A stretch of DNA of 29,594 nucleotides from Comamonas sp. (GTDB lineage Bacteria > Pseudomonadota > Gammaproteobacteria > Burkholderiales > Burkholderiaceae_C), in the NCBI GenBank assembly GCA_018384835.1, contig JAHAYB010000308.1, forward strand, positions 1 through 29,594, written 5' to 3'. Position numbers and translations under genes: made by a program. Under the pieces are notes generated by a model. It was given only the letters and a program-made list of their open reading frames with translations, made no database searches and was not told where the DNA came from. Positions 7,038-17,273 of this stretch are shown here, one piece after another (the first letter of the stretch is position 1; each line of letters begins with the position of its first letter).

Positions 7038-9899
7038 ATGCGTCCGTATATGCGGCAAACCTTGGGCAGTTATTTAGTGCTGTGCCTAGCAGCCATAGTA
7101 GGTTTTGCGGGCTTGGTGGCTTTACCCCAATCGGCGCGTGATTTTTTGAATGTGGAGTACCAACTGGCAGCCCACTTCTTGTTAGAAGTGTTTGCTATTG
7201 TGGTGGCTTTTATGATTGCCTCCCTAGCCTGGCATGAGCGCGACCCCGACTACCAGGATATGGCAAAAGTTTTGCTCATGGGCTTTACGCTGGTTGCCAG
7301 CCTGGATGTGCTGCACCTGATGAACTCCAATGGAATGCCAGGGTTTATTACCCCGAGTAATCCTGAAAAAGCACGGTTTTTTTGGGCTGTTGCGCGTTCT
7401 GCCGAAGTAGCTACCTTATTTTTACTGGGTTTACGTGCCAGTTTGCCAGGGTATAAATTATGGTGGCTCTTGGTTGCTGCCTGCGGTAGTGGCCTGCTAT
7501 TTTTATTAGGTACGTTTGAAGTTCAGCAATGGAAGCATTTTCAGCTTACCGCAGGGCTGGGGGCAGGACCGTTCGATATCATAGGGCTGCTTATCTGCAT
7601 TGCCAATTTCTTTTGTGCCGCCTTGTTTTATAGCCAATGGCGCAGCTCGCAAGACCCCTACCATCTGCACTTAGCCGCTACCTGTTTTGTGCTGGGTATA
7701 GGGCAAATGGCATTTTTGCATTATTTTGTAGAAAGCCAAGCCCTCTACCTAGGTGGCCACTTATTTAAAGTGATTGTTTATTGCCTGCTGTACCACGGTT
7801 TTTTTCAAAAAAGAATTGTACAGCCTTATGAAAAAATCCAAGCCCTTAAAGTACAAAGTGCCACGGCTCAAAAAAAATGGGAAAATGTTTGGATGCACAT
7901 GCCTGTTGAGGTGATTGTATTAGACCAAAATTTTAACTACCTCAAAGCCACCCCCATGCACACGCAGCGGTTGAATAAGCAGCTTGAAGAGCTGCAAGGC
8001 CGCCCGTGGAAAAACTATGTGAATAAAGAGCAAAAAGAAACCATATTGCCCTTGCTCAAAAGCTTGGCCAATGGTCGCCCGGTTGATTTTGAATTAGAAA
8101 TACCCCATGAAAGTGGGGAAACCCAGCATATCCAAGTGGATTCTGTACCATTAAAGAATTTTCAAGGTGATTTTGCGGGCTTGGTTGCGGTTCTAAAAGA
8201 TACCACCGAAAGAAATAAAGCCCTCAAGCTGCTAGAAAGCTCTTACAAAGATTTGAATGATTTAAAAGTGGCTCTGGATGCCCATGCCATTGTGGCCGTC
8301 ACCGATGCCAGAGGGGTTATTACCAAGGTCAATGATAAATTCTGCCAAATCTCTCAATACCGCCGTGGAGAATTGCTAGGGCAAGACCACCGGCTGTTAA
8401 ATTCTGGGTTTCACCCTTCTGAGTTTTTTGGCGAAATGTGGAGGACCATTGCAGCAGGCAAAGCCTGGACGGGCGAAGTGTGCAACCGCGCTAAAGACGG
8501 CAGCCTGTACTGGGTGCATTCCACCATTGTGCCCTTTATTGGTGAAGATGGCATACCCGAGCAATATATTGCCATTCGTGCCAATATCACTGAGCGCAAA
8601 AAGGCCGAGCAGCGTTCACAAACCATGGCCTTATATGACATGCTGACGGGCTTGCCCAACCGCCATTTTTTGGGCGAGCACCTGCGCATGTTAATTGCCC
8701 GCTCATTACAAGGTAATCAATACAATGCCTTATTGTTATTGGATTTGGATAACTTCAAAGATGTGAACGACTCCCTAGGCCATACCCGAGGGGATGAATT
8801 GCTCTGCCAAGCGGCCAAGCGTATTCGTGCCTTAGTGCGTGAAGACGATGTGGTTGCCCGCTTAGGGGGCGATGAGTTTGTTATATTACTAGGCAGTTTG
8901 GATGAAGAGGAGAAAAAGGCCAATATCCAAGCTGAAAATATGGCAGAAAAAGTGCGCTACAGCCTAGAACAAGCCTTTGATTTTGAAGGCATTATGGTGC
9001 ACTCTTCATGCAGCATTGGTTTAACCTTGTTCCAGGGCAAAAATATCAATCAAGAAGAGGTATTGCAACGCGCTGAAATGGCTTTATACCGTGCCAAAGA
9101 GCATGGGCGCAATCAAATTTGTGCGTTTGAGCCTTCCATGCAGGAAGAAATGCTGTGGCACGCCGCTGTAATGCACGATTTGCGTGTAGCCTTAGACCGG
9201 GAGCAATTCCGCGTGTTCTACCAAGTGCTGGTGGATAAAGACCAAAAACCCGCTGGTTATGAAGCCCTGCTGCGCTGGATACACCCAGAGCGGGGTATGG
9301 TCTCCCCCTTGAGCTTTATCCCTAAGGCTGAAGAGTCGGGCTTGATTGTCAGTATTGGCCAATGGGTGATGCTACAAGCCTGCCAGCAACTGGCAATCTG
9401 GGCGCAACAGCCAGAAATGGCCAAGCTGACTATCTCCATCAACATCAGCGCCCGCCAGTTGCGCGATGCGGATTTTCACGACTCGGTACAGAATATTTTA
9501 CGCACTACAGGTGCAAACCCAGAACTGCTTTGCTTAGAACTAACAGAAAGCATGTTCCACACCGATTTGCAGCAAAGCATTCAAAAAATGAAGCGCCTAC
9601 GCCTATTGGGGGTTAAGTTTGCCTTGGATGATTTTGGCACAGGCTACTCCTCTTTAAGCTATTTGAAGCGCCTGCCCCTGCATGAGTTAAAAATAGATAA
9701 ATCTTTTGTTGATGAAATTTTAATTGATGAAAACGCTGCCGCCATTGCTAAAACTATTCTCGTCCTAGCCCAAACCCTGCAACTGATGGTGGTGGCTGAG
9801 GGAATTGAGCATTTAGAGCAGTTTGAATGGCTGCGCGAACAGGGCTGCCACCTATTCCAAGGCTATTATTTTGGCAAGCCACAACCGATTGAGCCATAG
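7038..9899 (+). CDS. MASE3-PAS-PAS-GGDEF-EAL bifunctional cyclic-di-GMP sensor protein
   Basis: A 953-residue inner-membrane protein. Residues 1-230 have about seven hydrophobic helices with MASE3-like features (LAAHFLLEVFAIVVAF, SLDVLHLMNSNGMPGFITPS, FWAVARSAEV). Two PAS regions follow (about 280-393 and 414-525, the second ending in ANITERKKAEQR). The GGDEF domain has RLGGDEF (GGDEF at 610-614) and an intact inhibitory RxxD (R601-D604) five residues upstream. The EAL domain has GYEALLRW (E742), ISINISARQL, LELTESMF, DDFGTGYSSL, KIDKSFV and AEGIEHLEQ, so both synthase and phosphodiesterase motifs look complete; the balance of activities cannot be read from sequence. Codons are visibly richer in A/T than in flanking genes, suggesting different ancestry. 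GAGG precedes ATG 7038. Confidence 0.93.
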   Translation: MRPYMRQTLGSYLVLCLAAIVGFAGLVALPQSARDFLNVEYQLAAHFLLEVFAIVVAFMIASLAWHERDPDYQDMAKVLLMGFTLVASLDVLHLMNSNGMPGFITPSNPEKARFFWAVARSAEVATLFLLGLRASLPGYKLWWLLVAACGSGLLFLLGTFEVQQWKHFQLTAGLGAGPFDIIGLLICIANFFCAALFYSQWRSSQDPYHLHLAATCFVLGIGQMAFLHYFVESQALYLGGHLFKVIVYCLLYHGFFQKRIVQPYEKIQALKVQSATAQKKWENVWMHMPVEVIVLDQNFNYLKATPMHTQRLNKQLEELQGRPWKNYVNKEQKETILPLLKSLANGRPVDFELEIPHESGETQHIQVDSVPLKNFQGDFAGLVAVLKDTTERNKALKLLESSYKDLNDLKVALDAHAIVAVTDARGVITKVNDKFCQISQYRRGELLGQDHRLLNSGFHPSEFFGEMWRTIAAGKAWTGEVCNRAKDGSLYWVHSTIVPFIGEDGIPEQYIAIRANITERKKAEQRSQTMALYDMLTGLPNRHFLGEHLRMLIARSLQGNQYNALLLLDLDNFKDVNDSLGHTRGDELLCQAAKRIRALVREDDVVARLGGDEFVILLGSLDEEEKKANIQAENMAEKVRYSLEQAFDFEGIMVHSSCSIGLTLFQGKNINQEEVLQRAEMALYRAKEHGRNQICAFEPSMQEEMLWHAAVMHDLRVALDREQFRVFYQVLVDKDQKPAGYEALLRWIHPERGMVSPLSFIPKAEESGLIVSIGQWVMLQACQQLAIWAQQPEMAKLTISINISARQLRDADFHDSVQNILRTTGANPELLCLELTESMFHTDLQQSIQKMKRLRLLGVKFALDDFGTGYSSLSYLKRLPLHELKIDKSFVDEILIDENAAAIAKTILVLAQTLQLMVVAEGIEHLEQFEWLREQGCHLFQGYYFGKPQPIEP

Positions 9900-9936
9900 C
9901 CATTTGGTTATCACAAAACCTATTCAAAACCAAACC

Positions 9937-10614
9937 GTGCAAGCCACCCGTATTACCGCTATTCGCCATGGTGAAACCGATTGGAATACCCAAGGCCGTA
10001 TCCAAGGCCACTGGGATATTCCCTTAAACGCCACCGGCCTAGAGCAAGCCCGGCAAACCGCTAACGCCCTGGCCGCTAGCCTGGCGTTTGACGGGGGGCA
10101 AGCAGGCGCGGGCGCGTTGGATGCCATCTACAGCAGCGACTTGCAAAGAGCCTGGCAAACCGCCCAGGCCATCGCCCACGCTTGCGCTGCCCCCCTGCAT
10201 CGTGCGCCAGCCCTGCGCGAACGCGGCTTTGGCAGTTTTGAAGGGCAGACCTTCGCCGCCCTTGAGCGCCAACACCCCCAGGCCACCGAGCGCTGGCGCA
10301 AGCGCGACCCCCACTTCACCCCACCGGGGGCGGGCGGGGAATCGCTACTCATGCTGCAAGCGCGTATTGCCCAAGCGGTCACGCAGGCAGCCAGCGCCCA
10401 CATCGGCGGACATATCGTGCTGGTAGCGCATGGCGGGGTGATGGATTGCCTCTACCGCCTAGCCACTGGCCAAGACGTACAAGCCCCACGCACCTGGGCT
10501 TTGCCCAATGCCGCCATCAACCGCCTGCTGTGGACTCCCCAGGGCTTGAGCCTGGTAGGCTGGGGCGATGTGCAGCACCTGAGCAGCAGCGCCCGCGATG
10601 AGTCGTTGAGCTAA
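9937..10614 (+). CDS. Histidine phosphatase family protein (phosphoglycerate mutase-like)
   Basis: About 225 residues from GTG 9937; TTG 9904 is an alternative and neither has a clear ribosome binding site. The phosphohistidine motif appears near the N-terminus as [12 protein letters not shown], followed by [34 protein letters not shown], the [12 protein letters not shown] block with the acid residue, and [14 protein letters not shown] with the second catalytic His. This is the cofactor-independent-like PhoE/GpmB/CobC branch; the substrate cannot be read from sequence. Its stop codon overlaps the start of hemE (TAATG), implying translational coupling. Confidence 0.9.
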   Translation: MQATRITAIRHGETDWNTQGRIQGHWDIPLNATGLEQARQTANALAASLAFDGGQAGAGALDAIYSSDLQRAWQTAQAIAHACAAPLHRAPALRERGFGSFEGQTFAALERQHPQATERWRKRDPHFTPPGAGGESLLMLQARIAQAVTQAASAHIGGHIVLVAHGGVMDCLYRLATGQDVQAPRTWALPNAAINRLLWTPQGLSLVGWGDVQHLSSSARDESLS

Positions 10615-11777
10615 TGCGACAATCCTCCCCCATGACTACTACGATGACCTCTACTTTTACTTCTACTTCTACCCTCAGCGCCTTCCCTGCTCTGACCAAC
10701 GATACCTTTTTACGTGCCTGCCGTCGTCAGGCCACCGGCTACACCCCTCTGTGGCTGATGCGCCAAGCTGGGCGCTACCTGCCTGAGTACAAGGCCACCC
10801 GTGCCAAGGCCGGTAGCTTTATGGGGCTGGCTACCAATGTGGATTACGCCACTGAGGTGACGCTGCAACCGCTAGAGCGCTTTCCGTTGGATGCAGCCAT
10901 TTTGTTTAGCGACATCCTTACCGTGCCCGATGCCATGGGGCTGGGGCTAACTTTTGCCGAGGGCGAAGGCCCGCGCTTTGCGACCGTGGTGCGTGATGAG
11001 GCCGCCGTCAACGCCCTTGCCGTACCCGATATGGACAAGCTGCGCTATGTGTTTGATGCCGTTACCAGCATCCGCAAAGCGCTGAATGGGCGCGTGCCGC
11101 TGATTGGCTTTTCTGGCAGCCCCTGGACGCTGGCCTGCTACATGGTCGAAGGCCGTGGCTCGCAAGACTATCGCCATATCAAAAGCCTGATGTACGCCCG
11201 CCCCGACCTGATGCAGCGCATTTTGCAAGTCAACGCCGATTCGGTGGCGCAATACCTGAACGCCCAAATTGACGCAGGCGCTCAGGCCGTGATGATTTTT
11301 GATAGCTGGGGCGGTGTGCTGGCCGATGGCATGTTCCAGCAATTTAGCCTGGCCTACACCAAGCAAGTGCTGGCGCAATTGAAGCGCACCGGCGTAGATG
11401 GGCAAGACGTGCCGCGCATCGTCTTCACCAAAGGCGGCGGCATCTGGCTGCCTGATATGAAAGATATGGACTGCGAAGTGCTAGGTCTGGACTGGACGGC
11501 CAACCTCACCCAAGCCCGCGCCTTAGTGGGCGAGAGCAAAGCCCTACAAGGCAATATCGACCCCAATGTGCTATTTGCCCCGCCCGAGGCCGTTGCCGCC
11601 CAAGCCCGCGCTGTGCTGGATAGCTTTGGCAAGCCCCACACCGACCGCAGCACCACCGGCGCAACGCATATCTTTAACTTGGGGCATGGCATTAGCCAGT
11701 TCACCCCGCCAGAGCATGTATCCGCCTTGGTAGAGACGGTGCATAGCTACTCGCGCCAACTGCGCCAAGCGGTTTAA
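10614..11777 (+). CDS. hemE: Uroporphyrinogen decarboxylase
   Basis: HemE removes four carboxyl groups from uroporphyrinogen III to give coproporphyrinogen III in heme synthesis. From ATG 10614 it has 387 residues, slightly long because of a Ser/Thr-rich leader of about 25; ATG 10632 is an equally possible start. Both family signatures are present: [14 protein letters not shown] and [31 protein letters not shown] holds the conserved active-site Asp, and the C-terminal [18 protein letters not shown] is standard. The gene overlaps the histidine phosphatase stop by one base, and priA begins 3 bases after its own stop. Confidence 0.97.
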   Translation: MRQSSPMTTTMTSTFTSTSTLSAFPALTNDTFLRACRRQATGYTPLWLMRQAGRYLPEYKATRAKAGSFMGLATNVDYATEVTLQPLERFPLDAAILFSDILTVPDAMGLGLTFAEGEGPRFATVVRDEAAVNALAVPDMDKLRYVFDAVTSIRKALNGRVPLIGFSGSPWTLACYMVEGRGSQDYRHIKSLMYARPDLMQRILQVNADSVAQYLNAQIDAGAQAVMIFDSWGGVLADGMFQQFSLAYTKQVLAQLKRTGVDGQDVPRIVFTKGGGIWLPDMKDMDCEVLGLDWTANLTQARALVGESKALQGNIDPNVLFAPPEAVAAQARAVLDSFGKPHTDRSTTGATHIFNLGHGISQFTPPEHVSALVETVHSYSRQLRQAV

Positions 11778-11780
11778 GGC

Positions 11781-13982
<2,202 letters not shown>

Positions 13983-14776
13983 GGCGGCGACCAAATCTTC
14001 GGTAAAAGCATCACTCATCAAATAGGCAAACTCCACCGGGCGCTGCTGGCCGATGGCATCACCGGCCACTGCCTCTGCCGCCGGGTGGCACATGATGAGG
14101 CTACCCACCCCCACCTGCGCCAGCCAGCCTTGCATCTGGGCGCGGTAGGCGGCGGGGCTGGGGGCATCAAAACCATACACCCCAGCAAAGCCCTGGTTGC
14201 AGCGCCAGCCCGCCGCCTGCCATTGGCGCGTAGCCGTCCAGCCCCCCAGCAAGGCGATGATGGCCGCCTTGGGTGCAAGCCACAGCCTGCCCGCTGGTGC
14301 GGTGGAGCGCAGCCAAGGCCGCGCATCCGCCGGGTAGCGTTGGGTAATTTCCGCCAGCAGTGCCTGGCGCACGCCAGGTAGTTGGTGGACATGCTGGTGG
14401 CCGTCAATAAAGTCGGGCGCTGCGCCCATGGCGGCTTCAAAGGCATCGAGCTGTTCACACCATACGGCCTGCCATTGCGCCTGCGTCCAGCGCCCGGCAT
14501 AAGCTTGGCCAATCACCTGCTTCAAACCTAAGGCGTGGTAAAGGCCGCCGTGGCTTTCCGTGAGGTTGAAGTGCAGCCCCACCGCCAGCCGCCCGCTTTG
14601 GCGCAGGGGCTTCAAATCCTGCGCCGCCGTCGCCCAGCGCGGGGCAGTGCTCATGCAACTGGTGGCGTTGATGCGCCCCTTACCCACTAGTTGCAGCACG
14701 GCTTGGTCAATCAGCGGGTGCAGGGCGTAGTCATCAACGCAGAGGGTGATGGGTTTACTCGCTTGCTGCATCTGCA

Positions 14777-15223
14777 TCATTTCCCCTCCCGGCGCTTGAA
14801 CGCCCAGAATTTGCTCATGGCAAAAGTGCCCACCGCCACCAGCACCAGAATGCCCGCCTGACTCCAAAAATAATGCCAGTGCAGCCACTGTAGCGCCAGC
14901 ACATACAGCAGCTCATTGACCATAAAAGACAGGCTGGCCACGGCAAAGAAGCGCCCCACCACCGCCCAGCCCCGCGCTTGGTGGGCGGCAAAGGTGAGCC
15001 AAGCATGGCCGTTGTAGCTAACGATAAAAGCCAGCAAAAACGCCAGCCCGTTCGCCAATAAAGGAGCCAGCCCCACCCAGGCCACCAAAGCGCCCACGGC
15101 CAGCAAATGCACCGCCGCTGCACTGCCGCCCACCAGCACAAACAGCAGCACCTGGGGCAGTTGCTGCAAACGTACCAAGAGTGGTAACGGGGCGGCGGGG
15201 GAGGGTGGCTGCTGCGCCTGCAT
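14777..15223 (-). CDS. GtrA-family membrane protein (putative lipid-linked sugar flippase)
   Basis: About 148 residues from ATG 15223. In-frame ATGs at 15256, 15280 and 15283 would overlap the preceding glycosyltransferase; 15256 is the main alternative. The protein has four hydrophobic helices (VLLFVLVGGSAAAVHLLAVGAL, LLANGLAFLLAFIVSY, VVGRFFAVASLSFMVNELLYVLAL, AGILVLVAVGTFAMSKFWAF) with the GtrA hallmark of a final helix followed by SKFWAFKRR. GtrA proteins are thought to move undecaprenyl-phosphate sugars across the inner membrane. The gene lies 7 bases after the GT2 gene and overlaps the deacetylase start by 4 bases, so the three are almost certainly co-translated. Confidence 0.88.
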   Translation of the reverse strand: MQAQQPPSPAAPLPLLVRLQQLPQVLLFVLVGGSAAAVHLLAVGALVAWVGLAPLLANGLAFLLAFIVSYNGHAWLTFAAHQARGWAVVGRFFAVASLSFMVNELLYVLALQWLHWHYFWSQAGILVLVAVGTFAMSKFWAFKRREGK

Positions 15224-15230
15224 GGCGGGC

Positions 15231-16316
15231 TTAATCTTTGGCAGGGGATTGCTCATCACGCCAGGGGCTGTGGTCTTCATCACGGGCGACCAGGTAGCTG
15301 GGGCGCTGCTTCACTTCGTCATAAATGCGGCCAATGTATTCGCCCAGAATGCCAATCGACATTAACTGCACACCTGAGAACAGCATGATGCCCGCCGCCA
15401 GCGTCGGCCAGCCCGCCAGCTCTGCGCCAAATAGCAAGGTGGCCACAATAATCCACAGCCCGTAGCCCAGCGCCACCAAGGCCACCAGGCCGCCTATCAC
15501 GCTCCACACCCGTAGCGGCAAGGTGGTAAACGAAGTCAGCCCCAGCAGCGCCAACGAACCCAGGCGGCGCAGGTTAAAGCTGGATGCGCCTGCCGCCCTG
15601 TCCAGCGGCACAAAGGGCAGCGCCACGGTTTTGAAGCCCACCCAGGCGTACAGCCCCTTCATAAAACGGTGACGCTCAGGCAGGGCTTTAAGGGCATCGG
15701 CCACCTTGCGGTCTAGCCAGCGAAAATCCCCGGCATTGGGCGGCATTTGCACTGCGCTGCCGGTGTTCATCAGGCGGTAAAACCAGCGTGTGCCCAGGCG
15801 CTTGAGGCCGCTTTCTGCCGCACGGTCGGCAATCACGCCATACACCATGTCATAGCCGTGCAGCCAAAGCTGGTGCATTTGCGGCAATAGCTCTAGCGGG
15901 TGCTGAAAGTCGGTATCAATCAACAACACGGCGTTGCCCCGTGCATGGTCGATGCCGGCGGACAGCGCCGCCTCTTTGCCAAAGTTGCGCGACAAGGCCA
16001 GGTAGCGCAGCGGCAGGCCGCTGTTTTGCAGCAAATCCACGGCGGCCTGGTGGGTGGCATCGCGGCTGCCGTCGTTGACGATGATGATTTCAAAATCTGC
16101 CGTCAACTGCGCCACCACCTGCGCCAGCGCGGGCACAAAGCGCGGTAGGTTGACCGCCTCGTTATAGGCGGGCAGCACACAGCTTAGGCGCAGCGGCGCA
16201 CGGGGCAAGGCCGCAGCCGGTGCGGCGGGGGCGTATTGGGCGTACTTATCGGCGGCAGGGGTAACAGCAAGGCCAGGTGGCAAGGGCATATCACTGGTGG
16301 AGGCGGGGGGGTGCAT
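15231..16316 (-). CDS. GT2 glycosyltransferase of GtrB/DPM1/ArnC type
   Basis: A 361-residue enzyme expected to transfer a sugar from a nucleotide donor to undecaprenyl phosphate. The GT-A domain has LSCVLPAYNEAVNLPRF, IIIVNDGSRDATHQ, NFGKEAALSAGIDHA and the metal-binding DTDFQHP. Two C-terminal membrane helices follow (LRVWSVIGGLVALVALGYGLWII and AAGIMLFSGVQLMSIGILGEYIG), then IGRIYDEVKQRPSYLV, the usual ending of this subgroup. Start ATG 16316 lies 6 bases after the REC-GGDEF gene; ATG 16289 is possible. A C7 run (G7 on plus, 16305-16311) directly follows the first two codons. The sugar cannot be predicted from sequence. Confidence 0.92.
   Translation of the reverse strand: MHPPASTSDMPLPPGLAVTPAADKYAQYAPAAPAAALPRAPLRLSCVLPAYNEAVNLPRFVPALAQVVAQLTADFEIIIVNDGSRDATHQAAVDLLQNSGLPLRYLALSRNFGKEAALSAGIDHARGNAVLLIDTDFQHPLELLPQMHQLWLHGYDMVYGVIADRAAESGLKRLGTRWFYRLMNTGSAVQMPPNAGDFRWLDRKVADALKALPERHRFMKGLYAWVGFKTVALPFVPLDRAAGASSFNLRRLGSLALLGLTSFTTLPLRVWSVIGGLVALVALGYGLWIIVATLLFGAELAGWPTLAAGIMLFSGVQLMSIGILGEYIGRIYDEVKQRPSYLVARDEDHSPWRDEQSPAKD
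16305..16311 (-). repeat. C7 homopolymer at codons 3-5 of the glycosyltransferase gene
   Basis: Seven G bases on plus, two codons after ATG 16316. A slippage event would frameshift the protein immediately after initiation, while ATG 16289 downstream could still be used. The tract is short for classical phase variation. Confidence 0.6.
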
Positions 16317-16322
16317 AGCGCG

Positions 16323-17273
16323 TTATTGTGCCGCTGCCGGGCTGAACACCTTGGAAGCGACTTGGTTGCGGCCTTGGTTTTTGGCGGTGTACAGGGCGGT
16401 ATCGGCTTGTTGGAGCAGTGCTTGGGCTGTCAGGCTGGGGGGCAGTTCGGAGGGTGTGGCATCCAGCTCCAGCGCTACCGCCCCCAGGCTGAGGGTGACG
16501 TGGCTGGCCGTAGGCGATTGGGCGTGGGGCAAGGCCAAATCAGCGATGGCGCGGCGCAGCTGCTCGGCCTTATCCAAGGTGGCTTGGTGGTTGCAGCCCG
16601 GTAGCAGGCAAACAAACTCTTCGCCGCCATAGCGCGCTAGCAGGTCGTAGGGGCGCTGCATGTGCTGCTGCAAGGTTTGCGCGACTGCTTGCAAGCAGGT
16701 GTCGCCTTGCTGGTGGCCGTAGTGGTCGTTGTAGCGTTTGAAGTGGTCAATATCCATCATCACCAAGCCCAGGCTTTCGCGCTGGCGCAGGCTGTGTCGC
16801 CAGGCGCTGTCTAGCGCCTCGTTAAAGCGGCGGCGGTTGGCTACGCCGGTTAGGCCATCCATAAAGGCCAGGGAGCGCAAAAAATCGCTTTGCGCCTTGA
16901 GCGTTAAATGCGTTTTGACGCGGGCGCGTACCACCGCTGGGTTGACGGGCTTGCTGATAAAGTCCACGCCCCCGGCTTCTAAGGCGGCGCTTTCTTCTTC
17001 GCTGCTCGACTGGGCAGTTACGAAGATGATGGGGATGTCTGCAGTGAGCGCATCGGCCTTGAGCAGGCGGCAAAGCGCCAGGCCATCCATCTCGGGCATG
17101 ATGATGTCCAGCAAAATCAAATCGGGCGGGGGCTGGCGTTGGCACAGCGCCAAGGCTTGGGCGGCACTGGTGGCGGCTAAGACGGTGTGGTCGGCCTGAA
17201 AAATTTGGTGCAGGCTTTGGATGTTGATGGGTTGGTCATCCACTATCAGTAGGCGCGGGGGCGGGGCGGTCAT
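16323..17273 (-). CDS. Response regulator with GGDEF output (diguanylate cyclase)
   Basis: A 316-residue REC-GGDEF protein. The start is ATG 17273, which overlaps the stop of the hybrid kinase gene (ATGA); a longer in-frame opening to 17468 only reads through the kinase's Hpt region. The receiver has acidic D12/D13, phosphoacceptor D56 in LILLDIIMPEMDG, T86 and K108 (FISKP). The GGDEF domain begins at MDGLTGVANRRRF, has MMDIDHFKRYND, the active site GGEEF (216-220) and an intact inhibitory site R207-P-Y-D210 five residues earlier. It should make cyclic-di-GMP from two GTP with product feedback. The 4-base overlap makes the kinase its probable phosphodonor. Confidence 0.95.
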   Translation of the reverse strand: MTAPPPRLLIVDDQPINIQSLHQIFQADHTVLAATSAAQALALCQRQPPPDLILLDIIMPEMDGLALCRLLKADALTADIPIIFVTAQSSSEEESAALEAGGVDFISKPVNPAVVRARVKTHLTLKAQSDFLRSLAFMDGLTGVANRRRFNEALDSAWRHSLRQRESLGLVMMDIDHFKRYNDHYGHQQGDTCLQAVAQTLQQHMQRPYDLLARYGGEEFVCLLPGCNHQATLDKAEQLRRAIADLALPHAQSPTASHVTLSLGAVALELDATPSELPPSLTAQALLQQADTALYTAKNQGRNQVASKVFSPAAAQ

